From positions 1 through 20,446 of IMG/VR virus record IMGVR_UViG_3300025133_003772: 20,446 nucleotides of DNA, one strand, 5' to 3'. This document shows positions 7,508 through 16,640 of the stretch, one piece after another (the stretch's first letter is position 1; each line of letters starts with the position of its first letter). The notes beneath the pieces were generated by a model. That model saw only the letters and a list, made by a program, of their open reading frames with translations, was not told the origin of the DNA and did not search any database. Source of the stretch: a virus. The position numbers were made by a program, and so were the translations under genes.

Positions 7508-10500
7508 TTACGGGTTAGTAAAGTCAACAGGTCCTGTATCGTAATTTGAAAGCTCAATAGGTTGCGACCGCAACCAGAAATATTCTTCACCAATATTATT
7601 GGGGTGTTTTAATTTTCCAGCGTAACCCCATCTAAACAAGAAAGCATCTAAGCCAGGATTGCCTTCTCTAAGATATTTTTTAGTGGCACTTATCTTATTA
7701 TTTATTTCTTTAAGATCAGGGTTTTCTGCTAAAATTAATTGTTCTGTGCTAGTAGCTCGTATATATTCTGTTCTTAGTTTCTGTGCGTATTCTGGGAATG
7801 GCATATCTTCTATAACTGCTTGTTCAGACGCATCCCAATAAAACTGATACTTATTTCTAGCATTGTAATATTCTGAAATTATTGGTGGCAAATTCTGACC
7901 TATCTTTAGCCTTTCCTCTACGTATGCAAATATGTCTGATCCCCATTTAACTTTAAAATCTTCTATTGCTTCATCTCTAGCCAACCAGTCATATCCGCCT
8001 GGCTTATCCCAATTTTCATTACTAATGATATCTGTTAAGAAAGCTCTGTATGCCACATCCTCTGGTTGTGTATCATCTGAAAACTTCTGAGCCATTTGTG
8101 TAAAGTATGTATTTACATCTTCAAGGTCTTTACCTTCTTCTGTTCTTTTATTTAGAATGTCATAAGCTATTCTTTTATTATTATTAGCAGTCTTTAAAAT
8201 CACTGATCTTAGTTCTCTTGTCGTAAAGAATTGTTCTTCTTGCATTAGAGATATACCTTCTCTTAATTCATTATCATACTCTTGTTGTATTACTTCTTGT
8301 TGGTCGTAATATACTTCAAGTTGATCCATTACTTTATTGTCGCCTTCAGCAACAACCTTCTTTACATCTTCGTTAAGCCTAGTAAGGTTTTCTGATTCAG
8401 CTTCTAGATTTTTCTTTTGAACTTGGTTTAACTCTTTCCATTGCTTACCATGTTTTTCCCATGCAAGCTCATCTCTAAAGTCCATTCTTCTTTCCCATAT
8501 AGATAAAGGTCTTACTCTCATACCTCCCATTTCAAAAGGCGCTCCAGTAAGTTTTTCGCTCGTATTATTATAAGCATCATCAAGTAACGCTCCTTCAATC
8601 GAAAATGGTAGTGGTGCCTTACCTATATGCTTTAACAGATCTATGTTAGATTCAAATGGTCTACCCAAGTAATCTTTACCAGTCCATATCTCATAACCTA
8701 AGCCAGTAATAGGAGAAGTCCTGCCTCTTAGATATTGGAATATAGGATTATTCTGTTGTTCTTCTAATATATCTTCATCAGTCAACATATTGTCACCCAG
8801 TTTAGTTGCAGCTCTAGCGAAGCTCATCCAAAAAGAACCAAGACCGATTCTATTTCCGTTTATTTCAACTGTCATAAATTTACTTGATCGCGGATCTAAT
8901 TCTGGTTCCTGACCTAGAGCTAGCGAAGAAGCAATGTAAGTACCCATACCAAATCCAGCTAACCCTAATAAAGATTTTCTAGCTTCTGCTCCCTGTACTC
9001 CACCTCTAAACGCATCTGCCATTAATGAAAAGCTAGCTCTTGTATATCTTGGTGAGAAAAATACGAATGCTCTTTCTACTGCAGACTGACTTCTTGGGAT
9101 ACCAGCTGCTATAGGATCTAATGCACCTGTTGCTTTATTCAAGAAAGAAGTTAATCCTTGTAATGCTTCTGCTTTATTATCAGCATTTCTATATACAGAA
9201 TTACGCAAATATTGGTAACCTTTAATTTTTAATACATCCCCAGAGTGTATAAAGGATCTTTCAAATCTATCTAATAATCCACTCACTTTCTTACCTACAA
9301 CAGGCGCTTTATCTAGTAACCTTTGCGCAGTAGGTACACCAGCATATACATCTGTAGCATACTTAGATAGTTGTCCACCGTTTAATACATACTCATCTAA
9401 GAGTTTAATAGTATTACCAGCTTCATCTAATACTGTTATTTCTGATAACTCTTTAATAAATCTTTCTGTAGACTCTTTAGAAAAAAATGCCTCGAACCCA
9501 TTTGTTGTTGCTTTACCCCACACTTTAAATAAAGACGGATTAACTACAGCTCTGCCTAGCATAGGCAATCCTTGAAGCAACATAAAACCAAAGTCAAAAC
9601 CAGTCTTACCTACTCTTATAACATCACCTATAGCACCTGCCGATTTAGCTAATGCTGTAAATTGCGTATCATCTGCTAGCCCAGTCATTGATCTCCATCT
9701 GGCTGCCGTTTTTTCTGCATTCTTTCCTGTAAAGAAGAATTGATTAAACTTAGCTGGCAATCCTGATTGCCCTTCTTTAGCAAATACTCTTGAACCATTT
9801 GAAGCAAAATCTGCATCTAAATTTTTCTTAGCTAATAATATTTTTTCAAAATCTGTGGGGTTTTCTTTTGCTATCTTAGCTAAATACCCATAGCCATTTT
9901 TATCTAATGCAGCAATATCTGCTTGGCTAATAACTTTTTTTCCAGCTCGTCTTCCAAGCCTGCCTGACTTATCCGCTGCTTGCTCCACACCTTTTGCTGC
10001 TTTTGATAAAATAACATTAACCTTATTCATGGCACCTATTTCATTCGTAGTACTCGCTTTCCATTTAACATCTCCAATATTTTTGGCTGCAAGTCCTTGG
10101 ATATCTGTTTGCATTTTTGAGTTATTCATATATCTCATAGCATTTTCGCCATATATTTGGAATGCTTCATCAGGATCACTTATGTATTTAATTCTTTTGT
10201 TGACAATCGCATCTATCATTTCGTCTTCTAGTTCCTCTGTGAATGTTCTCTTTCCAAGTTCACCTGGTGGAGTTAATCGCTTACCCCCACCTTTTGCAAC
10301 TATATCGTTAGCATTTTCTATTATTTTTAAAACTTTACTTGCTACGAAACCACCCTTGATTAAATCAATACCTGGGCTATATTTAACTAAGTCATTACCG
10401 TATGATTCAAAACCTTGTAAAAATTTACCTGCGGCTCTTAGCTGGTCATCTGTTAAATTTGCATTTAAAAGTTTTTCGCCTTTAAATTTAAAGTTTCTAA

Positions 10501-11554
10501 TTGTATCGAGACCTTTTTTTGTAGCCAATAAATCTAGCCATCTAGTTTCACCTACACCTGGCTCCAATACAAATTGAATCCCCCCACCTTTTGTTGTTAA
10601 TTGTTGTTTAACTTTTTTTGTTGTCATAAATCGTGCTAAATCATCAAAAGTGTTTAAGTTAGGCTGATTAGTTGGAATATTAAAAAGAGTTCCTAGCCCT
10701 CTAGAAAAATGCCTACCATTTAAAAATTCGTCTGGGTGTTCTATCAATCCATCTTCAGTAATTTTAAATGCTTGTTTAACTCCTGTTACCTTTGCAGTAT
10801 TAGCCGTTGCAACACCAGAAATCTTACTTTCGATATCTAGGTTTTTTAAGAGTATTCTGTTTGCTGGTATATGAGGGTCAAGTAATCCTGCCTTCCCTTT
10901 AGCAATTCCAAATGCCCATTTCAAAGGACCTGCATGTCTTGCAATTTTATTTGTTCTGCTTTTTTCTAATATTTTAAGTGGGGCATCGCTAGATTTAATT
11001 ATTTCCTCAAACCCTATCATTCCCAAAGGCCTAGGCTCTGGACCAACTGTTTTACCTGCTGCCTTTAAAGCGTCTTTACCTTTAAATGCAACCTTAGCTC
11101 CTTTTGCGGCTAAACCAAATGGAATGTATGTAAGAGGATCAGCTACTATTTCAAGTGGTAGCGATGCATATAATGGCAAATCTTTTTCAAGATACGCTTT
11201 ACGAGACGATTTTAGGAAGTCTCCCAAATCATCTTCTGGTGTAGCATCTTGTATTTCCCTTCTTCTTTTACGTGAATCACTATCAAATGCTTGGAATGCA
11301 AGACCTGCGCCTACCTCACCAGGGTATGCAAGTTTTTTAGCTGTTTTCATAAGACCTGCACCAACTTTTGACCAATACGAAGGATTGCCTAGAGGACCTT
11401 CTGGTGTATTAAGCTGGCTAGCTTGAGCAACTAGATTGCTGTCTGCTGGCTCAATCTTTTCTTCTTCTTGATTAGCAATGGTCATTGCTTCATCAGCTAG
11501 TCTTCTATTTCGTCTAGCTTTAACTAATCTCATAAGCTCTGGGTTAATTGGCAT
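7508..11554 (-). CDS. Giant putative internal/ejection virion protein, 1348 residues
   Basis: The ATG overlaps the previous stop by one base (TAATG). The N-terminus is Arg/Lys/Glu-rich. Around residues 120 to 160 it carries a hydrophobic amphipathic stretch (LPLYASLPLEIVADPLTYIP) followed by Ala/Gly/Lys. Further hydrophobic, Gly-rich segments lie near residues 650 to 675 (FGFMLLQGLPMLGRAVV) and 860 to 885 (LLGLAGFGMGTYIASSLALG), preceded by ERAFVFFSPRYTRASFSLMA. The C-terminal 350 residues are charged and helical. A very long helical protein with several membrane-active-looking segments is what one expects of proteins ejected at infection to carry DNA across the envelope. No lysozyme or other enzyme motif is apparent. 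The position between portal and scaffold is unusual. The function is inferred. Confidence 0.75.
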   Translation of the reverse strand: MPINPELMRLVKARRNRRLADEAMTIANQEEEKIEPADSNLVAQASQLNTPEGPLGNPSYWSKVGAGLMKTAKKLAYPGEVGAGLAFQAFDSDSRKRRREIQDATPEDDLGDFLKSSRKAYLEKDLPLYASLPLEIVADPLTYIPFGLAAKGAKVAFKGKDALKAAGKTVGPEPRPLGMIGFEEIIKSSDAPLKILEKSRTNKIARHAGPLKWAFGIAKGKAGLLDPHIPANRILLKNLDIESKISGVATANTAKVTGVKQAFKITEDGLIEHPDEFLNGRHFSRGLGTLFNIPTNQPNLNTFDDLARFMTTKKVKQQLTTKGGGIQFVLEPGVGETRWLDLLATKKGLDTIRNFKFKGEKLLNANLTDDQLRAAGKFLQGFESYGNDLVKYSPGIDLIKGGFVASKVLKIIENANDIVAKGGGKRLTPPGELGKRTFTEELEDEMIDAIVNKRIKYISDPDEAFQIYGENAMRYMNNSKMQTDIQGLAAKNIGDVKWKASTTNEIGAMNKVNVILSKAAKGVEQAADKSGRLGRRAGKKVISQADIAALDKNGYGYLAKIAKENPTDFEKILLAKKNLDADFASNGSRVFAKEGQSGLPAKFNQFFFTGKNAEKTAARWRSMTGLADDTQFTALAKSAGAIGDVIRVGKTGFDFGFMLLQGLPMLGRAVVNPSLFKVWGKATTNGFEAFFSKESTERFIKELSEITVLDEAGNTIKLLDEYVLNGGQLSKYATDVYAGVPTAQRLLDKAPVVGKKVSGLLDRFERSFIHSGDVLKIKGYQYLRNSVYRNADNKAEALQGLTSFLNKATGALDPIAAGIPRSQSAVERAFVFFSPRYTRASFSLMADAFRGGVQGAEARKSLLGLAGFGMGTYIASSLALGQEPELDPRSSKFMTVEINGNRIGLGSFWMSFARAATKLGDNMLTDEDILEEQQNNPIFQYLRGRTSPITGLGYEIWTGKDYLGRPFESNIDLLKHIGKAPLPFSIEGALLDDAYNNTSEKLTGAPFEMGGMRVRPLSIWERRMDFRDELAWEKHGKQWKELNQVQKKNLEAESENLTRLNEDVKKVVAEGDNKVMDQLEVYYDQQEVIQQEYDNELREGISLMQEEQFFTTRELRSVILKTANNNKRIAYDILNKRTEEGKDLEDVNTYFTQMAQKFSDDTQPEDVAYRAFLTDIISNENWDKPGGYDWLARDEAIEDFKVKWGSDIFAYVEERLKIGQNLPPIISEYYNARNKYQFYWDASEQAVIEDMPFPEYAQKLRTEYIRATSTEQLILAENPDLKEINNKISATKKYLREGNPGLDAFLFRWGYAGKLKHPNNIGEEYFWLRSQPIELSNYDTGPVDFTNP

Positions 11555-14520
11555 TATGACCTACCCAAAACTGATGATGTGCCTCCAACTCCGTATAGTG
11601 CTTGTCTTTGACCTAATGGAGTAAAGTCTAATAAATCTTCTTGTACTTCTTCTGGTGTCTTTCCAAATACTGCTGCTGATCCAAGTGCTTGCTGCTGTTG
11701 TATAGGTGTAAGCTGATTAAATCCAGCTTCACTTAAATTAGGATTATATTCTTGAATTAATGGCAAACCTGTTGTCATACCTGTTGCAGGATTTACCACA
11801 GCATTCCCACTAAATGGCACAGCGTTATCTCTTGTAATTGGGACACCATCTGCATAACCAATTATATTTGTAGGATCTAGGTTAACATTTGGCACAGTTT
11901 CCTGTGGCAGTATACCTGAATCTCCAGATTGTCCTGGTGGCAAAGGAGTACCTGCCTGAGCTTGCGCTCCTGTTCCTGCGCCTAATAATGGTGATGTAGG
12001 ATATGCTGGAATACCTGGAACAGATTGTTCAGTTCTTCTAAGTTCCTGTTGTAATTGCAATAATGGTCCACCACCAGCTTGCACAATAGCAGCTAACTGT
12101 GTTGGGTTCTGATATATATTAGATATTTGATTTAAGATTGCAGATCTTCTTTGATTCTGCGCATCTAAAGCACCATATCTAGATGCAACCAAATCAGGCA
12201 AGTTCTGTGATTGTATCCTAAGAAGTTCTTGTTGGTTCTGATTATTTAATAATTCTTCAGGATTTAAACCTCTTTGGAATACTTCCTCACCTTTTTCATC
12301 TTGAGTATAATAACCACCAAGCAATCCACCAGATTGTCTTAGTGCTTCTTGCGTAAGTTCTTGTTTACCTAATGGTGTTAGTTCCTGAACAAGTTTTGAA
12401 AGACCATCTGCGCCTTGTTTAAGTTGTGCAGTTAATCTTCCACCTGAGCTGGCTACATTTCTCAAACCTACTTCTAGGTTTTCATATTCTTCTGATGATA
12501 ATGTTGATGCTGGTCCTAATAAGCCACCAGAAGCATTAATCTGAGATTGTATAATTCTATCAATAGATTCTTGTGAACCTGTAATTTGCTTAATCTTATT
12601 GCCATATAATTCTAGAGTAGCACTTATAGCAGGATTAGTTTCAAACCTTCTTTTAGTTTCTACTTGTCTTATAGGTGGATCGCCTTCACGTTCACCTGGA
12701 ACTATAGTTACAACTTCTTCAACAACCTCAACAAATAGATTTGATGGATCTAAGAAATCAACAGGAAATCCTGGCAGTACAGTCAATCTGTCTAGTAGCA
12801 TCTGGTCGCCTTTTGAGTCTCTTGGAATAGCAAAGCCTTCTGCCCCCAAGAAATCAGATAAAGCATCACCTGGATAATTAATTACAGGATTAACGGAAAT
12901 AATATTTCCACCTATTCCTGTATCTGTTGTAGTTTGATCTAATGTTTGTCCTAGACCTCCTGGACCTCCTGGAAGCTGTTCTCCTGTTGCATAATCAAAT
13001 GAAGGATCAAATGTTCCTAATCCTCCTCCTCCAGCATCTTCTCCACCACCTGCACCAGCTGCTGGATCTTCAGTAATCGTTGGATCTTCAGTAATCTTTG
13101 GATCTGGACCTTCTGGTGATCCTTTTGTTGGTGGAGGACCTCCTGTCGCAGTAGGATCAAACTCTCCTGATCTAAAGTCATATATAATTCTTTTATCTCT
13201 AGGCCCATCAATATTTGTTGTAGGAGTTATTGATCTACCATTAGCGTTAAGTACAGACTCAAACCAATCAGGAACATCAACTTCTACAGAAGTTGCATCT
13301 CTCATCCATGCTTCTTCTAGTTCATCTTTCATGGCTCCCTCTTTAACCTGAAAGAATAAAATATCATTAGGATCTAAAGTTAATACGCCTTTATTAGCGT
13401 TCCATGCTTCTTCAGTAATAGGCAGTTCAAATTGTTCTGCATCTTGAAGATTATCTGCACCATCAGCATTTACTATAAACCATGCACTTGATGTTTCAGT
13501 TTTACCTGTTCTTTTTTTGTTTTTATCTATAAAATATTGAGTATATTCATACTGTCTTAATAATGTTCCATCTGGAGATGTCTTACTATCTACTAATTTT
13601 CGTACCCAATCACCACCACCTGAAACCTTGTCTACAATAGGATCTTTTACAGGATTATTATTACTTAAATAACCAGCTTTTTCTTTTTCTATTCTTTCTT
13701 CTTCTAGTCTTTTAGCTTCTGCTTCTCTTTCCATTCTTTCTATTCTTGCTATTCTTTCTTCTTCAGCTTGTTTCGCAGCAGCGCTCTCAAAGCCTTGTAT
13801 AGATCCACCACTTTCATCAGTCATAAAATCGAATTGCCCTCCAGTAAGAGTCAAAGGAGTTCTTCCAGGTCTAGTATCTATTGTGTCAGGTCTTGAAAAT
13901 TCAGGATTCCATGCATAAGGGTCAGGTGCTGTACCTGCGCCAGAAGCTAATGGATTAGTTGGATCATAAGTATTAGCAGGTCCTCCAGGACTCATTCCTT
14001 GAGTAAACCCACCTGTTGCTAATGCTGCATCTATATTAAATGGAGTGTTTCCAGCAGATGTTGTTCCTCTGCTGTCAGCCATTCCAGGTGTTCCTGCTCC
14101 ATAACCTGTATTAACATCTCCGTAAAATGTTTGACCATTTGCTCCTTCGGAACTCGCCAACTGCATAGTAGGTGCAACTGCTGGTGGCAAATTAGTTCCA
14201 GATTGAAGCAAAGGAGATGTTCCTCCTTCTAGCATAGTTGGAAAATTAGGATTACTTAGATTTATAGTTCTTCCGCCTACATTAGTTGTTCCTGATTTTT
14301 TGTCAAAATTATTTTGAACTTCTGGAACATACCTATCCAATCCTTTGCCAGCATCTGGTAAAGTTATTTGGATAGCACCACTTTCAGAAAGTTCATCGTT
14401 TATTATTCTTTGAGCATCAGCTTCAAGTTGTAGGTAAGTCCTGCCTTGTCTATCTTGAACTTCTACTTGCTGTTCATAAGGCCTTCCGTCTTCACCTATT
14501 ATGTAATATCTAAATATCAT
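11554..14520 (-). CDS. Giant low-complexity virion-type protein, 988 residues
   Basis: I recognise no family. The first 60 residues look folded (FRYYIIGEDGRPYEQQVEVQ, LQLEADAQRIINDELSES). Residues about 70 to 240 are Gly/Pro/Asn/Thr-rich and likely disordered. About 245 to 285 is a charged coiled-coil-like helix (AKQAEEERIARIERMEREAE). About 290 to 450 is again folded in appearance with many aromatics. A Gly/Pro/Asp-rich stretch follows, including a duplicated ITEDP from an 18-base near-repeat around 13065 to 13105, then a Gln-rich C-terminal part (NNQNQQELLRIQSQN). It starts two bases after the 60-residue gene with no clear ribosome site, so coupled translation is likely. Its tight link to the 1348-residue gene suggests both act in the virion, perhaps inside the head or at the portal. 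The role is unproven. Confidence 0.72.
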   Translation of the reverse strand: MIFRYYIIGEDGRPYEQQVEVQDRQGRTYLQLEADAQRIINDELSESGAIQITLPDAGKGLDRYVPEVQNNFDKKSGTTNVGGRTINLSNPNFPTMLEGGTSPLLQSGTNLPPAVAPTMQLASSEGANGQTFYGDVNTGYGAGTPGMADSRGTTSAGNTPFNIDAALATGGFTQGMSPGGPANTYDPTNPLASGAGTAPDPYAWNPEFSRPDTIDTRPGRTPLTLTGGQFDFMTDESGGSIQGFESAAAKQAEEERIARIERMEREAEAKRLEEERIEKEKAGYLSNNNPVKDPIVDKVSGGGDWVRKLVDSKTSPDGTLLRQYEYTQYFIDKNKKRTGKTETSSAWFIVNADGADNLQDAEQFELPITEEAWNANKGVLTLDPNDILFFQVKEGAMKDELEEAWMRDATSVEVDVPDWFESVLNANGRSITPTTNIDGPRDKRIIYDFRSGEFDPTATGGPPPTKGSPEGPDPKITEDPTITEDPAAGAGGGEDAGGGGLGTFDPSFDYATGEQLPGGPGGLGQTLDQTTTDTGIGGNIISVNPVINYPGDALSDFLGAEGFAIPRDSKGDQMLLDRLTVLPGFPVDFLDPSNLFVEVVEEVVTIVPGEREGDPPIRQVETKRRFETNPAISATLELYGNKIKQITGSQESIDRIIQSQINASGGLLGPASTLSSEEYENLEVGLRNVASSGGRLTAQLKQGADGLSKLVQELTPLGKQELTQEALRQSGGLLGGYYTQDEKGEEVFQRGLNPEELLNNQNQQELLRIQSQNLPDLVASRYGALDAQNQRRSAILNQISNIYQNPTQLAAIVQAGGGPLLQLQQELRRTEQSVPGIPAYPTSPLLGAGTGAQAQAGTPLPPGQSGDSGILPQETVPNVNLDPTNIIGYADGVPITRDNAVPFSGNAVVNPATGMTTGLPLIQEYNPNLSEAGFNQLTPIQQQQALGSAAVFGKTPEEVQEDLLDFTPLGQRQALYGVGGTSSVLGRS

Positions 14521-14522
14521 AT

Positions 14523-14705
14523 CTATACGTTAAATGGGTTGCTAAACTTTGGCAACCTTGGTTTTCGTTGTTTTGGTTGTTTTGGATCTTCTGGTTTATT
14601 TAAGTCTTTTAAACTTGCAGATGCCTCTTTGAAAAAAGTATCAATGATTGTATCAAATTCTCCAAAAGCTAAATCTATTGCGCTGTTTTTCTTTGCCTTT
14701 GCCAT
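14523..14705 (-). CDS. Small basic protein following the portal gene, 60 residues
   Basis: The start overlaps the portal stop by one base, with a GGGGAG ribosome site inside the portal's last codons, so the reading frame is very likely used. The N-terminal two thirds are an amphipathic helix (AIDLAFGEFDTIIDTFFKEA) and the rest is a Lys/Pro/Arg tail (PKQPKQRKPRLPKFSNPFNV). No known domain is visible. A small helical protein between portal and a giant virion protein could be a portal-associated plug, chaperone or adaptor for the giant proteins. This is speculation from position only. Confidence 0.7.
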   Translation of the reverse strand: MAKAKKNSAIDLAFGEFDTIIDTFFKEASASLKDLNKPEDPKQPKQRKPRLPKFSNPFNV

Positions 14706-16636
14706 TATCTCCCCATACCTGGCGGTAAGTCCCTACCTGGAACTCTCCTGTTGCCAGTTCTTGGCCCTGCTATTTGTCTTCCGACAAGTTCCTGCTCTCT
14801 AAGAGAACCTGGAACAACAGGTCTAGTTGATTGTTCTACTCTGCCAGCTTCTGTAGCTGGGCTTCTTGCTGGTTGGTTACCAGTAGAAAAATTACCTGCA
14901 TTAGGTAATTGCGTTTCACCTTGCGTATTTAGTATATTTTGGGCTATCTGTTCTGCTTCTTGGCCTGTAGCTGTACCTGTAGCTTCTACTATCTGTTGCA
15001 ACAATGGTATCCTTCTTGCAGCTTCACCTTGCAATACTTGCTGTACCTGTTCACTCTTTAAGAAACCTTCAGCTAATAGTTTTGATCTAACTTCAAGTGC
15101 ATTAGATACACCTGCTTTTCTAAGTGCTGAGTCTTGGTCTATAAATCCTGTTCTCCACAAGTTGTTATACAAGTTAAGTTTTCTCTCCTGTTCTTCAGGA
15201 GAAGTAGGGGTTAACTGAACAATATTCATATAGTGACCTCTAATATCATTAGGTCTTACTATTGCATCAAGTGGTCCTGTTTCTGTTTTACCAAATACAG
15301 TTACCTTATCTTGAATTACATTTTCAATAATGTGCAACATAATTGTATTTCTATCTTGCAGTCCACGTTGCGCTGCCTCTACGTATGCACCAAAGTTAAG
15401 TGATGCTATACCTGCCAATACAGCAGTATGATATCCGCTAGCCGCACCTGTTGGTCTTTGACCTCTAGATACAGCAGGAGCAGTATTATTTTCAATAGCT
15501 CCTTGCATCATTTGTTGCGCAATAATAATTGAGTTTGGCGGATCAGGAGTTTCAGATTGTGATATCTGTACGTTTGCAGGCAAGAAGTTTTTAGCTCCAG
15601 GAGTTTCTTCATACTGCTCCATTACTTGTTCAGTAATACCTGGTGGTCCACTAAAGTCTCTAGTCGGCCATGCAGCATTACCAACAATGTCTAGATACTG
15701 AGAAGCTAATCTACTTTCTGCTCTAAGCATATCGAAGTTACCATGCAAGATGCCTCTGTATAATGTAGATGGTTCGTTTCCATCTGTCATTAAACCTGTA
15801 TGAGGCCAGTACATAGTAAAGGGCAAGGTCTTGTAGCCGTGTCGCTTAGGCTCTAATGCAAACTTACCCTCTGCCATGTAACACACTTGCGAGTGAGTCC
15901 AGGTTTCCACAAACTCTACCGTTCCTTCTGCTGGTCCGTCCCAAGACGGGAAATGTGCCTTAACCCAAGATGCTTCTATTTCGTAGAAGTGCATAACCCA
16001 TCTTGGATCCTGTATGTTGTTTGTATCCCAAACCATCATTTTAGGATTTATACAGTTAGATGTTATAGGCCAGTTAATATTTCTTCTGTCTAATACATCT
16101 TGTAATTGCTGTTGATACGAAGATATATCTCCTTCTTCTTCAGTTGGAGGTTCTGGGAAATCGTCCCATCTGTTTGCTGCAAATTCCGTTTTCTCAAACG
16201 CAATCCCATACAAAGCCATGTGTTTTGCAGTCTCTCTACGAGTTGGTGAGAACTGCTCAAGCATATGATTCGCACCCCTGAGAAACTTCTCAAGCAGTTC
16301 TGCTCTTGCGCCACCTTTTGGTCCTGGAGGAGGGACAGATATGTCTAAAAATTGTGGGGTAACATGCGCAACAAGAGTATTAATTGTTGAGTGTGCTGTT
16401 CCTAGTCTTACTTGCGATCCAGTTTCAGGGACATCAAAATCAAAGTTGGATAAATAAAAATCTTCTGCTTCTTCACAATTTTCATAAAACTCTTGGAACT
16501 CTTTTCGTTTTGCATCTAATGTTCCTTCTACCCACTCCAAAGATAATAAAGGTTCATCTAATGGGTTTGCGCTCTCTCTGTTTATTTCTTCTTGTGGATC
16601 AAAGCCTCCCGATCCACTTGAATAATTCATTGTCAT
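14705..16636 (-). CDS. Portal protein
   Basis: 643 residues, within the range for podovirus-type portals. It directly follows the large terminase gene (4-base gap), the common order. The sequence shows portal-like helical wing and stem text: DAKRKEFQEFYENCEEAEDF near the N-terminus; a DISVPPPG segment followed by helices around HMALYGIAFEKTEF; a strand-rich clip/wing with MMVWDTNNIQDPRWVMHFYE; then RGILHGNFDMLRAESRLASQ and RGQRPTGAASGYHTAVL. The Gln/Gly/Arg-rich C-terminus (QPARSPATEAGRVEQSTRP) is likely disordered. It should form the dodecameric ring at one head vertex through which DNA enters and leaves. The start at MTMN is preceded by AAGGA at the end of the terminase gene; the second ATG two codons on is also possible. 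Confidence 0.88.
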   Translation of the reverse strand: MTMNYSSGSGGFDPQEEINRESANPLDEPLLSLEWVEGTLDAKRKEFQEFYENCEEAEDFYLSNFDFDVPETGSQVRLGTAHSTINTLVAHVTPQFLDISVPPPGPKGGARAELLEKFLRGANHMLEQFSPTRRETAKHMALYGIAFEKTEFAANRWDDFPEPPTEEEGDISSYQQQLQDVLDRRNINWPITSNCINPKMMVWDTNNIQDPRWVMHFYEIEASWVKAHFPSWDGPAEGTVEFVETWTHSQVCYMAEGKFALEPKRHGYKTLPFTMYWPHTGLMTDGNEPSTLYRGILHGNFDMLRAESRLASQYLDIVGNAAWPTRDFSGPPGITEQVMEQYEETPGAKNFLPANVQISQSETPDPPNSIIIAQQMMQGAIENNTAPAVSRGQRPTGAASGYHTAVLAGIASLNFGAYVEAAQRGLQDRNTIMLHIIENVIQDKVTVFGKTETGPLDAIVRPNDIRGHYMNIVQLTPTSPEEQERKLNLYNNLWRTGFIDQDSALRKAGVSNALEVRSKLLAEGFLKSEQVQQVLQGEAARRIPLLQQIVEATGTATGQEAEQIAQNILNTQGETQLPNAGNFSTGNQPARSPATEAGRVEQSTRPVVPGSLREQELVGRQIAGPRTGNRRVPGRDLPPGMGR

Positions 16637-16640
16637 AGAT

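Noticed and set aside
10029-10577. 182-codon plus-strand frame inside the 1348-residue gene
   Set aside because: It is hydrophobic Ser/Ile/Leu-rich text typical of the antisense of a charged protein, with no ribosome site, and lies wholly within a confident gene.
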